16,611 nt of DNA from Clostridiales bacterium (GTDB taxonomy: Bacteria > Bacillota_A > Clostridia > Oscillospirales > Oscillospiraceae). Position 1 is the first letter of the stretch, and the number at the start of each line of letters is the position of its first letter. Location of the stretch: contig DXUR01000026.1 in the NCBI GenBank assembly GCA_019417795.1, positions 1 through 16,611 of the forward strand. Direction: 5' to 3'. Of the stretch, positions 8,601 to 15,598 are shown one piece after another. The position numbers were made by a program, and so were the translations under genes. Below the pieces are notes generated by a model. That model saw nothing but the letters and a program-made list of their open reading frames with translations, ran no database searches and was not told where the DNA came from.

Positions 8601-9324
8601 TGGAACGATTTCTGCTGAAGAGTTGGAACGCGCATACCGCAATGAGGGTATTGTGGTGGATGAAATGTTCTTCCCGGATGCTGACAATGTTATCCCTATC
8701 ACCGATGAGGAATATCTGGACGATGATATCGTATCGCGCCTGTGTGCATGGCTGAAAGCAGTTTACGGTGCCGATACACTGGAAGCAAACCTCGATTACA
8801 TCGCAAAAGCCCTTGGCAATAAGGGCAGCACCAGCCGGGAGATTATCCGTAACTACTTCCTGAACGATTTCTTCAAGGATCACTGCCAGACCTATTCTGT
8901 CACTGGCTCCGGCAAGCGTCCGATCTACTGGCTGTTTGACAGTGGCAAGCAGAACGGCTTTAAGGCACTGGTTTACCTGCACCGCTACACGCCGGATACC
9001 ATCGGAAACCTGCGTATCGACTACCTGCACAAGATGCAGCGCGTGTACGAATCTGAGATCAACCGGATGCAGGATATGATGGATCACAGCGGGAATGCCC
9101 GCGAGGTGGCAGCAGCCTCCAAGCGTAAGGATAAACTTGCCAAGCAGCTGAAGGAATGCCGGGAATACGATGAGAAGATCAGCCATCTGGCACTTTCCCG
9201 TATCGAGCTTGACCTCGATGACGGCGTAAAGGTCAACTACCGTAAGCTCCAGACCGCGCAGGACGGCAAGTTCTATGAGGTGCTGGCGGACAGCAAGAAC
9301 ATCATGGTGAAAGAAAAGAAATAA
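5623..9324 (+). CDS. pglX: BREX N6-adenine DNA methyltransferase PglX (BrxX)
   Basis: A 1233-residue S-adenosylmethionine-dependent methyltransferase, the modification subunit of BREX that marks host DNA on adenine. The SAM-binding motif DPCMGSGH is at residues 329-336 and the catalytic NPPY at 512-515; motif I before the catalytic motif is the order of gamma-class enzymes. The N-terminus (MNKTAIKNFAIWARNKLI) and the basic, helical C-terminus (around residues 1130-1220) match the family. AGGAGG at 5608-5613 fixes the start. The region coding for about residues 637-886, which should include the target recognition domain, is clearly more AT-rich than either side, suggesting exchange of the specificity domain. 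The frame is intact. A canonical operon would continue with pglZ, but here three small genes come between. Confidence 0.95.
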   Translation: MNKTAIKNFAIWARNKLIADVSYDARLIGITEDGIAKPLPQSFGGTQFFDIGTAEPYSISGEAVRQRDKLIEVIQQKEKDTDYKTAYQYVIEEVAYTWFNRLIAIRFMEVNDYLPSHIRVLSSESGKLEPDLVTTPFDAELPFTAEEEAQIFQLKQDNKLDEVFRILFLKQCNALNEILPALFEKTKNYTELLLSLSVIDQDGVVYHLIHDIPEDDFNIERGGQVEIIGWLYQYYNTEPKAAAFAKNGKITKEEIPAVTQLFTPDWIVRYMVENSLGRLWVEGHPECGLKENWKYYLEEAQQEPEVQAKLAEIRKEYAALNPEDIKLIDPCMGSGHILVYAFDVLMQIYESAGYSQRDAAKSILENNIYGLDIDDRAYQLAYFAVMMKARQYNRRILNGENSCHVYAIQESNSVNRAHLKYFGAGMDDIEKNAAKMQLEGLLDTLTDAKEYGSILNVESYNWDLLRRFVAAEDTAGQISMDSVGVEDTAEQLNRLIDIGETMARKYWVTCTNPPYAGTSNLSANVNNFVKKNYPDSKADLFAVFIERCRQMTVNNGFQAMITQHAWMFLSSFEKLREKMMLTETVNMAHLGARAFEEIGGEVVQTTAFVRCANHVEGYKGTYCRLIEPTSQQGKADMFISGQNQYRVGQISFSKIPGVPVAYWISPEVLKLFDERTVGSIADAKSGMTTTDNTRFLRLWEEVNCQKIGFGYGNIADTQDMKYKWFPFCKGGDFRRWAGNESFVVNWFNNGEEIRIAAEGATGGRLVNIDCALRECLVWTKISSANISLRMKKQGIFFSDAAPGVFANRETLYYLLALLNTKYANEIIKLINPTLNFVPGAVSSVPVKKDEKNKGKIIEIAEGNVQLSEQDWDSFETSWDFKKHPLLQNVSTISEAFNQWQAECDDRFNQLKTNEEELNRIFIDIYGLQDELTPEVEDKDVTVRKADLQRDIKSLLSYAVGCMFGRYSTYKDGLLFAGEPYSLQAFVDKMNERPGTISAEELERAYRNEGIVVDEMFFPDADNVIPITDEEYLDDDIVSRLCAWLKAVYGADTLEANLDYIAKALGNKGSTSREIIRNYFLNDFFKDHCQTYSVTGSGKRPIYWLFDSGKQNGFKALVYLHRYTPDTIGNLRIDYLHKMQRVYESEINRMQDMMDHSGNAREVAAASKRKDKLAKQLKECREYDEKISHLALSRIELDLDDGVKVNYRKLQTAQDGKFYEVLADSKNIMVKEKK

Positions 9325-9345
9325 GAGGAACAGGAGGCGTTTGCA

Positions 9346-9828
9346 ATGATTTTGTACCACGGAAGCAATGTTATCGTAGAACAGCCGAAACTTATCCGGC
9401 AAAATCGCTATCTGGACTTCGGTTTTGGATTTTACACCACCACTAACCGCGATCAGGCAGTGAACTTCGCTCAAAAGGTCACTGACCGCCGCAAAACAGG
9501 AGCCGCTACGCTCAATATTTATTCCGTAGAGGAAGCTGTGGCTTTCAAGGAGTGCAGCTTGCTGCGCTTTGATAGCCCAGATGAAGCATGGTTGGATTTT
9601 GTAGCCGAGAACCGTCAGGGAACCTATCAGGGAAAGCAGCATGACCTGATTTATGGTGCTGTGGCAAATGATGATGTGTACCGCACCATTACCCTGTATA
9701 TGACTGGAGTGTTGGATAAGGAACAGACACTGGCGGCACTCAAGATTCGGAAATTGTTCAACCAGCTGGTGTTTGCAACTGAGAAGTCTCTGCAATACTT
9801 GCATTTTGAAGGGAGGAAGCTTGTATGA
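9346..9828 (+). CDS. DUF3990 protein with ADP-ribosyltransferase-like motifs, putative toxin or effector
   Basis: A 160-residue protein matching DUF3990. It starts MILYHGSN, with H5-G6-S7 resembling the H-G-T/S motif of ART-fold enzymes; [11 protein letters not shown] follows with Y30 in the position of the second NAD-binding motif, then a [16 protein letters not shown] segment (family pattern usually G-P-V-A-D-D), and Q140 in NQLVF as a candidate third-motif residue. This is compatible with an H-Y-Q/E type ADP-ribosyltransferase; activity is inferred, not shown. AGGAGG at 9332-9337 gives a strong start 21 bases after pglX. The stop overlaps the next start by ATGA. DUF3990 commonly pairs with DUF3791-type partners in what look like toxin-antitoxin modules. 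It is not a standard BREX gene. Confidence 0.8.
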   Translation: MILYHGSNVIVEQPKLIRQNRYLDFGFGFYTTTNRDQAVNFAQKVTDRRKTGAATLNIYSVEEAVAFKECSLLRFDSPDEAWLDFVAENRQGTYQGKQHDLIYGAVANDDVYRTITLYMTGVLDKEQTLAALKIRKLFNQLVFATEKSLQYLHFEGRKLV

Positions 9829-10064
9829 ACGAAGATCAGTTCAGCGCAATGCTTGCAATCATTGTGCCGCCCATCATCGAACAGATTACAAAAAACAGCA
9901 ATGTGGATGATGAAAAAGCGATTTCCCGCTTTTATCAGTCCAAGCTCTATCAGGAGCTTTCGGATGAAAAATCGAAATTGTGGCACTACAGCCCGATGAC
10001 GCTGTATACCATGTATCAAGATGAACTTCTGACAGGCTCCTATGATTACCCGGAGGAGGCGTGA
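9825..10064 (+). CDS. Small protein of a DUF3990/DUF3791 module, function unknown
   Basis: A 79-residue acidic, probably helical protein. It shows [20 protein letters not shown] at the N-terminus, an [20 protein letters not shown] core and a [14 protein letters not shown] segment. I recall comparable 70-80 residue proteins beside DUF3990 and DUF3791 genes, with the same F-Y-x-S ... L-x-D-E ... S-x-x-x-Y layout, but I know no established function. GGGAGG at 9811-9816 and the ATGA overlap with the upstream stop imply coupled translation, as expected for an antitoxin or chaperone partner. The stop is three bases before the next ATG. Role as antitoxin is inference from arrangement only. Confidence 0.65.
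   Translation: MNEDQFSAMLAIIVPPIIEQITKNSNVDDEKAISRFYQSKLYQELSDEKSKLWHYSPMTLYTMYQDELLTGSYDYPEEA
10052..10059 (+). promoter_or_regulatory. Strong ribosome binding site for the DUF3791 gene
   Basis: GGAGGAGG, a doubled Shine-Dalgarno, sits inside the 3' end of the 79-residue gene and ends 8 bases before ATG 10068. It favours that ATG over the GTG at 10065 and suggests higher expression of this last small gene. Confidence 0.6.
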
Positions 10065-10067
10065 GTG

Positions 10068-10289
10068 ATGAGCAAAGAATCCAATTTTTTGATTTATTGC
10101 ATGGAGCGGTACCGTCATTTCAAAGGGCTTTCTGGTGCAGATGTAGCAAAGACTTTTGAAGAGTATGGCATCTATGGGTATATCACAAAGTATTTTGAAT
10201 CACTGCACACAATGGGGGACCATTGCATCGTGCAGGATATTGACGATTATATTAGCAGCATCACAGGCAATAAACGGATCAAGGCGTAA
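10068..10289 (+). CDS. DUF3791 domain protein, putative antitoxin or partner of DUF3990
   Basis: A 73-residue protein with the DUF3791 pattern: MSKESNFLIYCMERYRHFKG at the start, L-S-G-A-D-V-A-K-T-F-E-E-Y-G-I-Y-G-Y-I in the middle, then YFESLHTMGDHCIVQDIDDY. DUF3791 proteins are small helical proteins repeatedly encoded next to DUF3990; the pairing suggests a toxin-antitoxin relation but the biochemical role is not known to me. The ATG at 10068 is chosen for its strong ribosome site, three bases after the preceding stop. After its stop there are 54 non-coding bases before pglZ, the widest gap inside the BREX part of the operon. Confidence 0.78.
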   Translation: MSKESNFLIYCMERYRHFKGLSGADVAKTFEEYGIYGYITKYFESLHTMGDHCIVQDIDDYISSITGNKRIKA

Positions 10290-10343
10290 CTGCCTGTATG
10301 ATATTCCCCAAAGGGCGGAATCTATCAAGTAAAGGAAATTGAT

Positions 10344-12866
10344 ATGGCAGAATTGAACCTGAAACAAATTATAGACCGCCTGAATGCGGAATTTACTGGG
10401 GAGACCCGGAAACTGGTTTTCTGGTACGATGACAAGGCAGAATTTGCCGAGGATATGGAGACGGTGGAGCTTCAGAATGCGAAGATCTACCATCTCCAGC
10501 CGGATAACCAGTTCTATACAAAGTATTTTCTGGAGCGTGTGGATAAGACCACGAATTATCTGATCTATGCACCGTTTCCTAAACCGGATGTAAGGGACAA
10601 CCATCTGGAAGACACAATGCTGTATTCCAGACGGTTCTTTGCTGACCGAGCCTCCTTGCTGTCGGTTGACCTGGGTATTGAGGAAAAGTACAAGCCGGTT
10701 ATTGAGAAGCACATCAAGTTTTTCGCCAACAAAGAGCGCACTCAGCGGTTCTATGATTTGGAAATCGAAAACTTCAATGAAGAAAATATCCTTGTCGGTC
10801 TGCTAAGTGCAGTCTGCAAGGCGCGTACCTGCTCTTTTGAGGAAGTCGTGCGCATCGTGTTGACAGATGGCGAGCTGGTGGACAATGCTTTCTTGCAGGA
10901 GTTTGAAAAATACGACCTGCTGTCTGCATTCTGGCAGCTCTGTGAGCAGCATTTCGGATACACCGATACAAAACCGAGTTTGGAACGGCTGCTGGTAACA
11001 TTGTTCGTTACTTATACTGGGCGATATGTGCAGGCAGAGCTTCCGGCAGCATGGAAGAGCTTTGTCTCCTACAAGTCCGGCAATATCATCGCATTTCTCG
11101 ATAGCCTGATGAACAGCGTCCTGTACCGGGACAAATACGACGCTCTGTCGGCGCACGTTGCCAAAGGGCTGAATGTTCTTTCGGCATTTGCAGGAATGCG
11201 AGTGGACGATTTGGTGGAGTGCGACACTTTCCTTGCCGTGGATCAGGTGCTGGTAAAGTGGCTCATTGGCAGACTTGTTTCGGAAGATATCGGTGCAATC
11301 GTAAACGGATTTACCATTCCGGAACTCTGTGAAAAACGGGCTAAAATGCACTTTGGCAGAAAGACCGGGAAAACCTATCAGATGCTTTCCAGTGCATACA
11401 GCATGGTGAAGGAAGCGGATTACCATGCCGCAGATGGCTTAAAGCCAATCATCGACCGATATCTTGCTGCGGATTACAATATGGATCAGCAGTATCGGAA
11501 ATTCTACTATTATTACGACCAGCTGGAGAGCACGGAAAGCTTTGAGTCGCTTCGGGAGCTGGTGGAAAATATCTACACGAACGAATATCTGGCTTGTCTG
11601 CTCCCAGCATGGAATGCTGGAATCCAGCAGGATGCCGCATTTTCGGCAATTCCGTTGCAGCGGGAGTTTTACAATGTCAACCTGCGCTATACCAAGGAAC
11701 GCACCGTGGTCATCATTTCGGATGCCATGCGTTACGAGGTCGGACAGGAATTGTTTGCCCGAATGCAGGATGACCCGAAATGCACGGCAAAACTTTCCGT
11801 ACAACTAAGTGTCCTGCCGTCTTATACAAGGCTCGGTATGGCAGCACTTTTACCGCATAAAACACTGGAGATGACGGATGACTTCCAGGTGCTGGTAGAT
11901 GGTATCCTTTGCGATAATCTGGCAGGTCGGCAGCAGGTGCTGCAAAGCTATAACCCGGATAGTGTCTGTGTACAGTTCGATGATATCAAAAATTTGAAAG
12001 TGGCAGAGCTGCGAGATGTGCTGACAAAACGACAGATTATCTATGTATATCATAATCAGATCGACGCGCGTGGAGACAAGGCAAATACCGAGGATGAGGT
12101 ATTTCATGCGTGTGAGGAAGCCGTTCAGGAAATTATGGATCTGATTCATAGAATCTCCGTCAGCGGCAACACCTATCATTTTATCGTCACTGCCGATCAT
12201 GGCTTTATTTACAAACGTGATAAGCTGACAGAAAGTGACAAGATTTCTGGGAAAAGCGCGGAAAAAGCATTTGTTAATCGCAGATTTATTGTGTCCAAGG
12301 CGGCACTGGAAGATGACGGCATCGACCATATGAGCATGGGACGCGTTCTGGGGAATGAGGACAGCAAGGTGGTGTCTTATCCTGTCAGCAGCAATGTCTT
12401 TAAGGTGGCCGGAGGCGGTGCTAACTATGTGCATGGCGGTTCCTCACCGCAGGAAATGCTGGTACCGGTGCTGGAGTTTAAGATGGAGCGCGGTCACATG
12501 GAAACAAAGAATGCAGAGATTGCTCTGGTAAGCATTGTCCATAAGATTACGAACCTGATCACTTCCATGGACTTTATCCAGTCGGATGCAGTCAGCGATA
12601 CTGTAAAAGCTGCAAAATACCGCATTTTCTTCCTCTCGGAAGACAATGAGAAAATCTCGAACGAAAACAGCTATGTGGCGGACAGTCGCGAGGAAAATGC
12701 ACAGAAGCGTATCTTCCGGATGCGTTTCACATTCAAGAATAAGAAATACGACAAGGACAAGCAGTATTACCTTGTGGTTTACGACGAAGAAAGCGGTCTG
12801 GAGCAGTGGAGGCAGCCTGTCATCATGGACATTGCCTTTGCAGATGACTTTGGATTCGGATTCTGA
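10344..12866 (+). CDS. pglZ: BREX PglZ (BrxZ), alkaline phosphatase superfamily protein
   Basis: An 840-residue protein, normal for the type 1 BREX PglZ/BrxZ. The N-terminal half is helical with the family opening (LKQIIDRLNAEF, then KLVFWYDDKAEFAEDME). The C-terminal half carries alkaline phosphatase-superfamily metal-site motifs: VVIISDAMRYEVGQEL with D460, FIVTADHGF with D618-H619, and HGGSSPQE at 697-704. PglZ is essential for BREX; it is a probable metal-dependent phosphodiesterase or nuclease. AAAGGAAA at 10331-10338 precedes the ATG by 5-6 bases, weaker than the ribosome sites of its neighbours. It lies downstream of the small DUF3990 module instead of directly after pglX. The frame is intact, and brxL follows after 23 bases. 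Confidence 0.95.
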   Translation: MAELNLKQIIDRLNAEFTGETRKLVFWYDDKAEFAEDMETVELQNAKIYHLQPDNQFYTKYFLERVDKTTNYLIYAPFPKPDVRDNHLEDTMLYSRRFFADRASLLSVDLGIEEKYKPVIEKHIKFFANKERTQRFYDLEIENFNEENILVGLLSAVCKARTCSFEEVVRIVLTDGELVDNAFLQEFEKYDLLSAFWQLCEQHFGYTDTKPSLERLLVTLFVTYTGRYVQAELPAAWKSFVSYKSGNIIAFLDSLMNSVLYRDKYDALSAHVAKGLNVLSAFAGMRVDDLVECDTFLAVDQVLVKWLIGRLVSEDIGAIVNGFTIPELCEKRAKMHFGRKTGKTYQMLSSAYSMVKEADYHAADGLKPIIDRYLAADYNMDQQYRKFYYYYDQLESTESFESLRELVENIYTNEYLACLLPAWNAGIQQDAAFSAIPLQREFYNVNLRYTKERTVVIISDAMRYEVGQELFARMQDDPKCTAKLSVQLSVLPSYTRLGMAALLPHKTLEMTDDFQVLVDGILCDNLAGRQQVLQSYNPDSVCVQFDDIKNLKVAELRDVLTKRQIIYVYHNQIDARGDKANTEDEVFHACEEAVQEIMDLIHRISVSGNTYHFIVTADHGFIYKRDKLTESDKISGKSAEKAFVNRRFIVSKAALEDDGIDHMSMGRVLGNEDSKVVSYPVSSNVFKVAGGGANYVHGGSSPQEMLVPVLEFKMERGHMETKNAEIALVSIVHKITNLITSMDFIQSDAVSDTVKAAKYRIFFLSEDNEKISNENSYVADSREENAQKRIFRMRFTFKNKKYDKDKQYYLVVYDEESGLEQWRQPVIMDIAFADDFGFGF

Positions 12867-12889
12867 TATAGAGGAGGCAGGAATTCCGT

Positions 12890-15010
12890 ATGGAAATGAT
12901 GGATATGGCGGCAGATGATACCCGTGAAGAACTGCGCCGGAAGCTGCGCAGCAACTTTGACGGTCGGATCGTCCGCAAAGACCTGACAAAGAAAATAAAA
13001 GAAGGAGCAAATGTTCCGGTCTATGTGCTGGAGTTCCTGCTGGGTCAGTATTGTAGTTCAGACGATGAGACAATCATTGAGCAGGGCGTTCAGAATGTAA
13101 AACGAATTCTGGCAGATAATTTTGTCCGCCCGGATGAGGCTCAGAAAATTCTCTCACAACTGCGCAAGAACGGGAGCCATACCATTATTGATATGGTGAC
13201 CGTGCATCTGGACATCAAAAAGGATTGCTTTTTTGCAGAGTTCTCTAACCTTGGTCTCACCAATGTGCCGATTACGGATGATTATCCGGAAAAATATGAC
13301 CGGCTGCTTTGTGGCGGTATCTGGTGCATCGTGCAGCTGGAATATGAATCTGAGGGAGACAGTAGCTTTGGAATCACGGATATAGATGGACAGCCGATTT
13401 CCTCTAAACAGAAAAAGCAGAAGGATATCTCTCCCATTAGCATCCATAAGCTGACTCCGATTCAGATGCCCCATATCGACATTGAAGAAGTTCGAGAGGG
13501 ACGCAAGGCATTCACACAGAAAGAGTGGATGGATGTTATGCTGCGTTCCTGCGGATATGAGCCGGAACAGTTGAACAATCGGGAAAAGTGGCTGCTGCTT
13601 GCGCGTATGCTGCCGTTGGTGGAGAACAACTTCAATCTCTGTGAATTGGGGCCGCGCAGCACAGGCAAGTCCCATATCTATAAAGAAATCAGCCCGAACA
13701 GTATCCTGGTATCCGGTGGTCAGACGACCGTTGCAAATTTGTTTTACAACATGGGGCGCAAAACCGTAGGTTTGGTAGGCTTATGGGACTGCGTTGCCTT
13801 TGATGAGGTTGCCGGAATCAAGTTTAAGGACAAAGACGGCATTCAAATTATGAAAGACTATATGGCTTCCGGCTCCTTTGCCCGCGGCAAAGAGGAAAAG
13901 GCAGCATCGGCTTCTATGGTCTTTGTAGGAAACATCAATCAGAGCGTGGATGTGTTGCTTAAGACTTCCTCTCTGTTTGACCCGTTCCCGCCGGAGATGG
14001 GAACGGACACCGCCTTTCTTGACCGTCTGCATTGCTACATTCCAGGCTGGGAGATTCCGAAGTTCCGTCCGGAGCATTTTACCAATGATTACGGCTTTAT
14101 CACGGATTACTTGGCAGAGTTTATCCGAGAACTGCGGAAAGAACAGTATGGTGATGCGTTGGATAAGTATTTCCGCCTTGGAAAGAACCTGAACCAGCGC
14201 GATACGATTGCTGTCCGCAAGATCGTAGGCGGCTATGTGAAATTGCTATATCCGGATGGGGAGTTCACGAAGGAACAGATTGAAGAAATTCTTGTATTTG
14301 CGCTGGAAATGCGCCGTCGCGTCAAGGAGCAGCTGAAAAAACTGGGTGGAATGGAATTCTATGATGTGAACTTCAGCTATATTGATCTTGATACCTTTGA
14401 AGAAAAATTTGTTTCCGTGCCAGAGCAGGGCGGCGGCAAACTCATTCCTGATGGTATCTGCAATCCTGGACAGGTATATACCGTAAGTCAGGGTAAGTCC
14501 GGTATGATCGGTGTATTCCGCCTCGAAAGCCAGATGCTGCCTGGCAACGGAAAATTTGAACGTACTGGCCTTGGCAGCGACCGTGACTGCAAGGAATCCA
14601 CGAATACGGCGTTCAATTTCCTGAAAGCTAACGGAAATCGCATCAGTGGCAGCATCAGTACTACGATGCGGGATTACATCATCAACTATCAGGATTTGCA
14701 GGGCATTGGCATGACCGGAAAGCTGGCATTGCCTACATTGATTGCACTATGCAGCATCGCTCTTGGACGGCCTACAGTCAGTACACTTGCCGTGCTGGGA
14801 GAAATCAGCATCAGCGGCACGATTCTGAAAGTGGACGAGCTTGCCAATAGTTTGCAGGTGTGTCTCGATAGCGGAGCAAAGAAAGTGCTGCTTCCGATTA
14901 CCAGCGCAGCAGACCTTGGCACCGTGCCGCCGGAGCTGGTGGGCAGTTTTAATCTGATTTTCTACAGCAGCGCGGAAGATGCGGTGTTTAAGGCGTTGGG
15001 GGTAGAGTAA
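12890..15010 (+). CDS. brxL: BREX Lon-like AAA+ protein BrxL
   Basis: A 706-residue AAA+ protein. After an N-terminal region of about 240 residues, Walker A is GPRSTGKSH (254-262) and Walker B ends at D305-E306 in CVAFDEVAG; VFVGNIN about 40 residues later is a likely sensor. The C-terminal part, from about residue 560, aligns by eye with the Lon protease domain (GEISISGTILKV against Lon GEITLRGQVLPI). In that alignment the catalytic Ser position is K611 and the catalytic Lys region is DELANS (649-654), without Lys, so proteolysis is unlikely. BrxL is reported to form rings on DNA and to be needed for restriction in type 1 BREX. AGGAGG at 12872-12877 lies 12 bases upstream; ATGs at 12896 and 12899 are alternative starts. 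Confidence 0.94.
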   Translation: MEMMDMAADDTREELRRKLRSNFDGRIVRKDLTKKIKEGANVPVYVLEFLLGQYCSSDDETIIEQGVQNVKRILADNFVRPDEAQKILSQLRKNGSHTIIDMVTVHLDIKKDCFFAEFSNLGLTNVPITDDYPEKYDRLLCGGIWCIVQLEYESEGDSSFGITDIDGQPISSKQKKQKDISPISIHKLTPIQMPHIDIEEVREGRKAFTQKEWMDVMLRSCGYEPEQLNNREKWLLLARMLPLVENNFNLCELGPRSTGKSHIYKEISPNSILVSGGQTTVANLFYNMGRKTVGLVGLWDCVAFDEVAGIKFKDKDGIQIMKDYMASGSFARGKEEKAASASMVFVGNINQSVDVLLKTSSLFDPFPPEMGTDTAFLDRLHCYIPGWEIPKFRPEHFTNDYGFITDYLAEFIRELRKEQYGDALDKYFRLGKNLNQRDTIAVRKIVGGYVKLLYPDGEFTKEQIEEILVFALEMRRRVKEQLKKLGGMEFYDVNFSYIDLDTFEEKFVSVPEQGGGKLIPDGICNPGQVYTVSQGKSGMIGVFRLESQMLPGNGKFERTGLGSDRDCKESTNTAFNFLKANGNRISGSISTTMRDYIINYQDLQGIGMTGKLALPTLIALCSIALGRPTVSTLAVLGEISISGTILKVDELANSLQVCLDSGAKKVLLPITSAADLGTVPPELVGSFNLIFYSSAEDAVFKALGVE

Positions 15011-15037
15011 TACTAAAGGTACGGAGGAAATGCGCCA

Positions 15038-15598
15038 ATGGAGAAAAGTTCGCTGGATTACCGTGAAAAATTATATTCTCAAATACAAGAAGAATATGGA
15101 AAACTTGTATATACCTATACATGTCATTTTAAGATGGCTGATCGGTTGAGTAAGCGTAATTTTTGGATAAAATGGGGACAGATTGGGTTATCAGCAATAT
15201 CAACAGGCGGTTTTTTGGGAGTGCTCATTTCAAATGAACAGATACTGTTATGGGCTGGTGGACTATGTTCAACAGCACTTCTTGCACTAACAAGCTATCT
15301 GAAGGATAAGGACATTTCCACTGAAAAAACCGATCATATTAAGACTGCAAATAAGCTGTGGAAGGTAAGAGAAAAATATCTGTCACTTTTGACAGACTTT
15401 GACGAAATTAGTATTGAAGAAATAGTGCGCAAAAGAGATGAACTGTTGGATGAAAGTTCGGAAATTTACTGTGCTGCACCTTTAACTGATGGGAAAAGTT
15501 ATGCTGCCGCCCAAGCTGCGCTTAAAACAAATGAAGAGCAATTCTTTACGCAGGAGGAATTAAACAAGATGCTTCCGGCGCATTTGAGAAAAAAATGA
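15038..15598 (+). CDS. SLATT-domain two-transmembrane protein, putative CBASS membrane effector
   Basis: A 186-residue protein with a helical N-terminal stretch (about 1-44), two hydrophobic segments separated by a short polar turn (about 46-64 and 69-88), then a basic KDKD site and a long helical, charged C-terminal region. This is the layout of SLATT proteins (SMODS and SLOG-associating two-TM effectors), thought to form membrane pores when they sense a cyclic nucleotide signal. The subfamily is not resolved. GGAGG at 15023-15027 sits in the 27-base gap after brxL, so it is probably transcribed with BREX. Its codons are much more AT-rich than those of brxL, suggesting separate acquisition. 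The next gene overlaps its stop codon. Confidence 0.78.
   Translation: MEKSSLDYREKLYSQIQEEYGKLVYTYTCHFKMADRLSKRNFWIKWGQIGLSAISTGGFLGVLISNEQILLWAGGLCSTALLALTSYLKDKDISTEKTDHIKTANKLWKVREKYLSLLTDFDEISIEEIVRKRDELLDESSEIYCAAPLTDGKSYAAAQAALKTNEEQFFTQEELNKMLPAHLRKK

Noticed and set aside
8275..9804. Minus-strand frame (about 509 codons) opposite the pglX 3' part and the DUF3990 gene
   Set aside because: Shadow of two supported + strand genes, with no plausible start context or domain.
10303..10321. Possible terminator before pglZ
   Set aside because: The stem is short with a bulged C and there is no T-run after it, so it should not end transcription.
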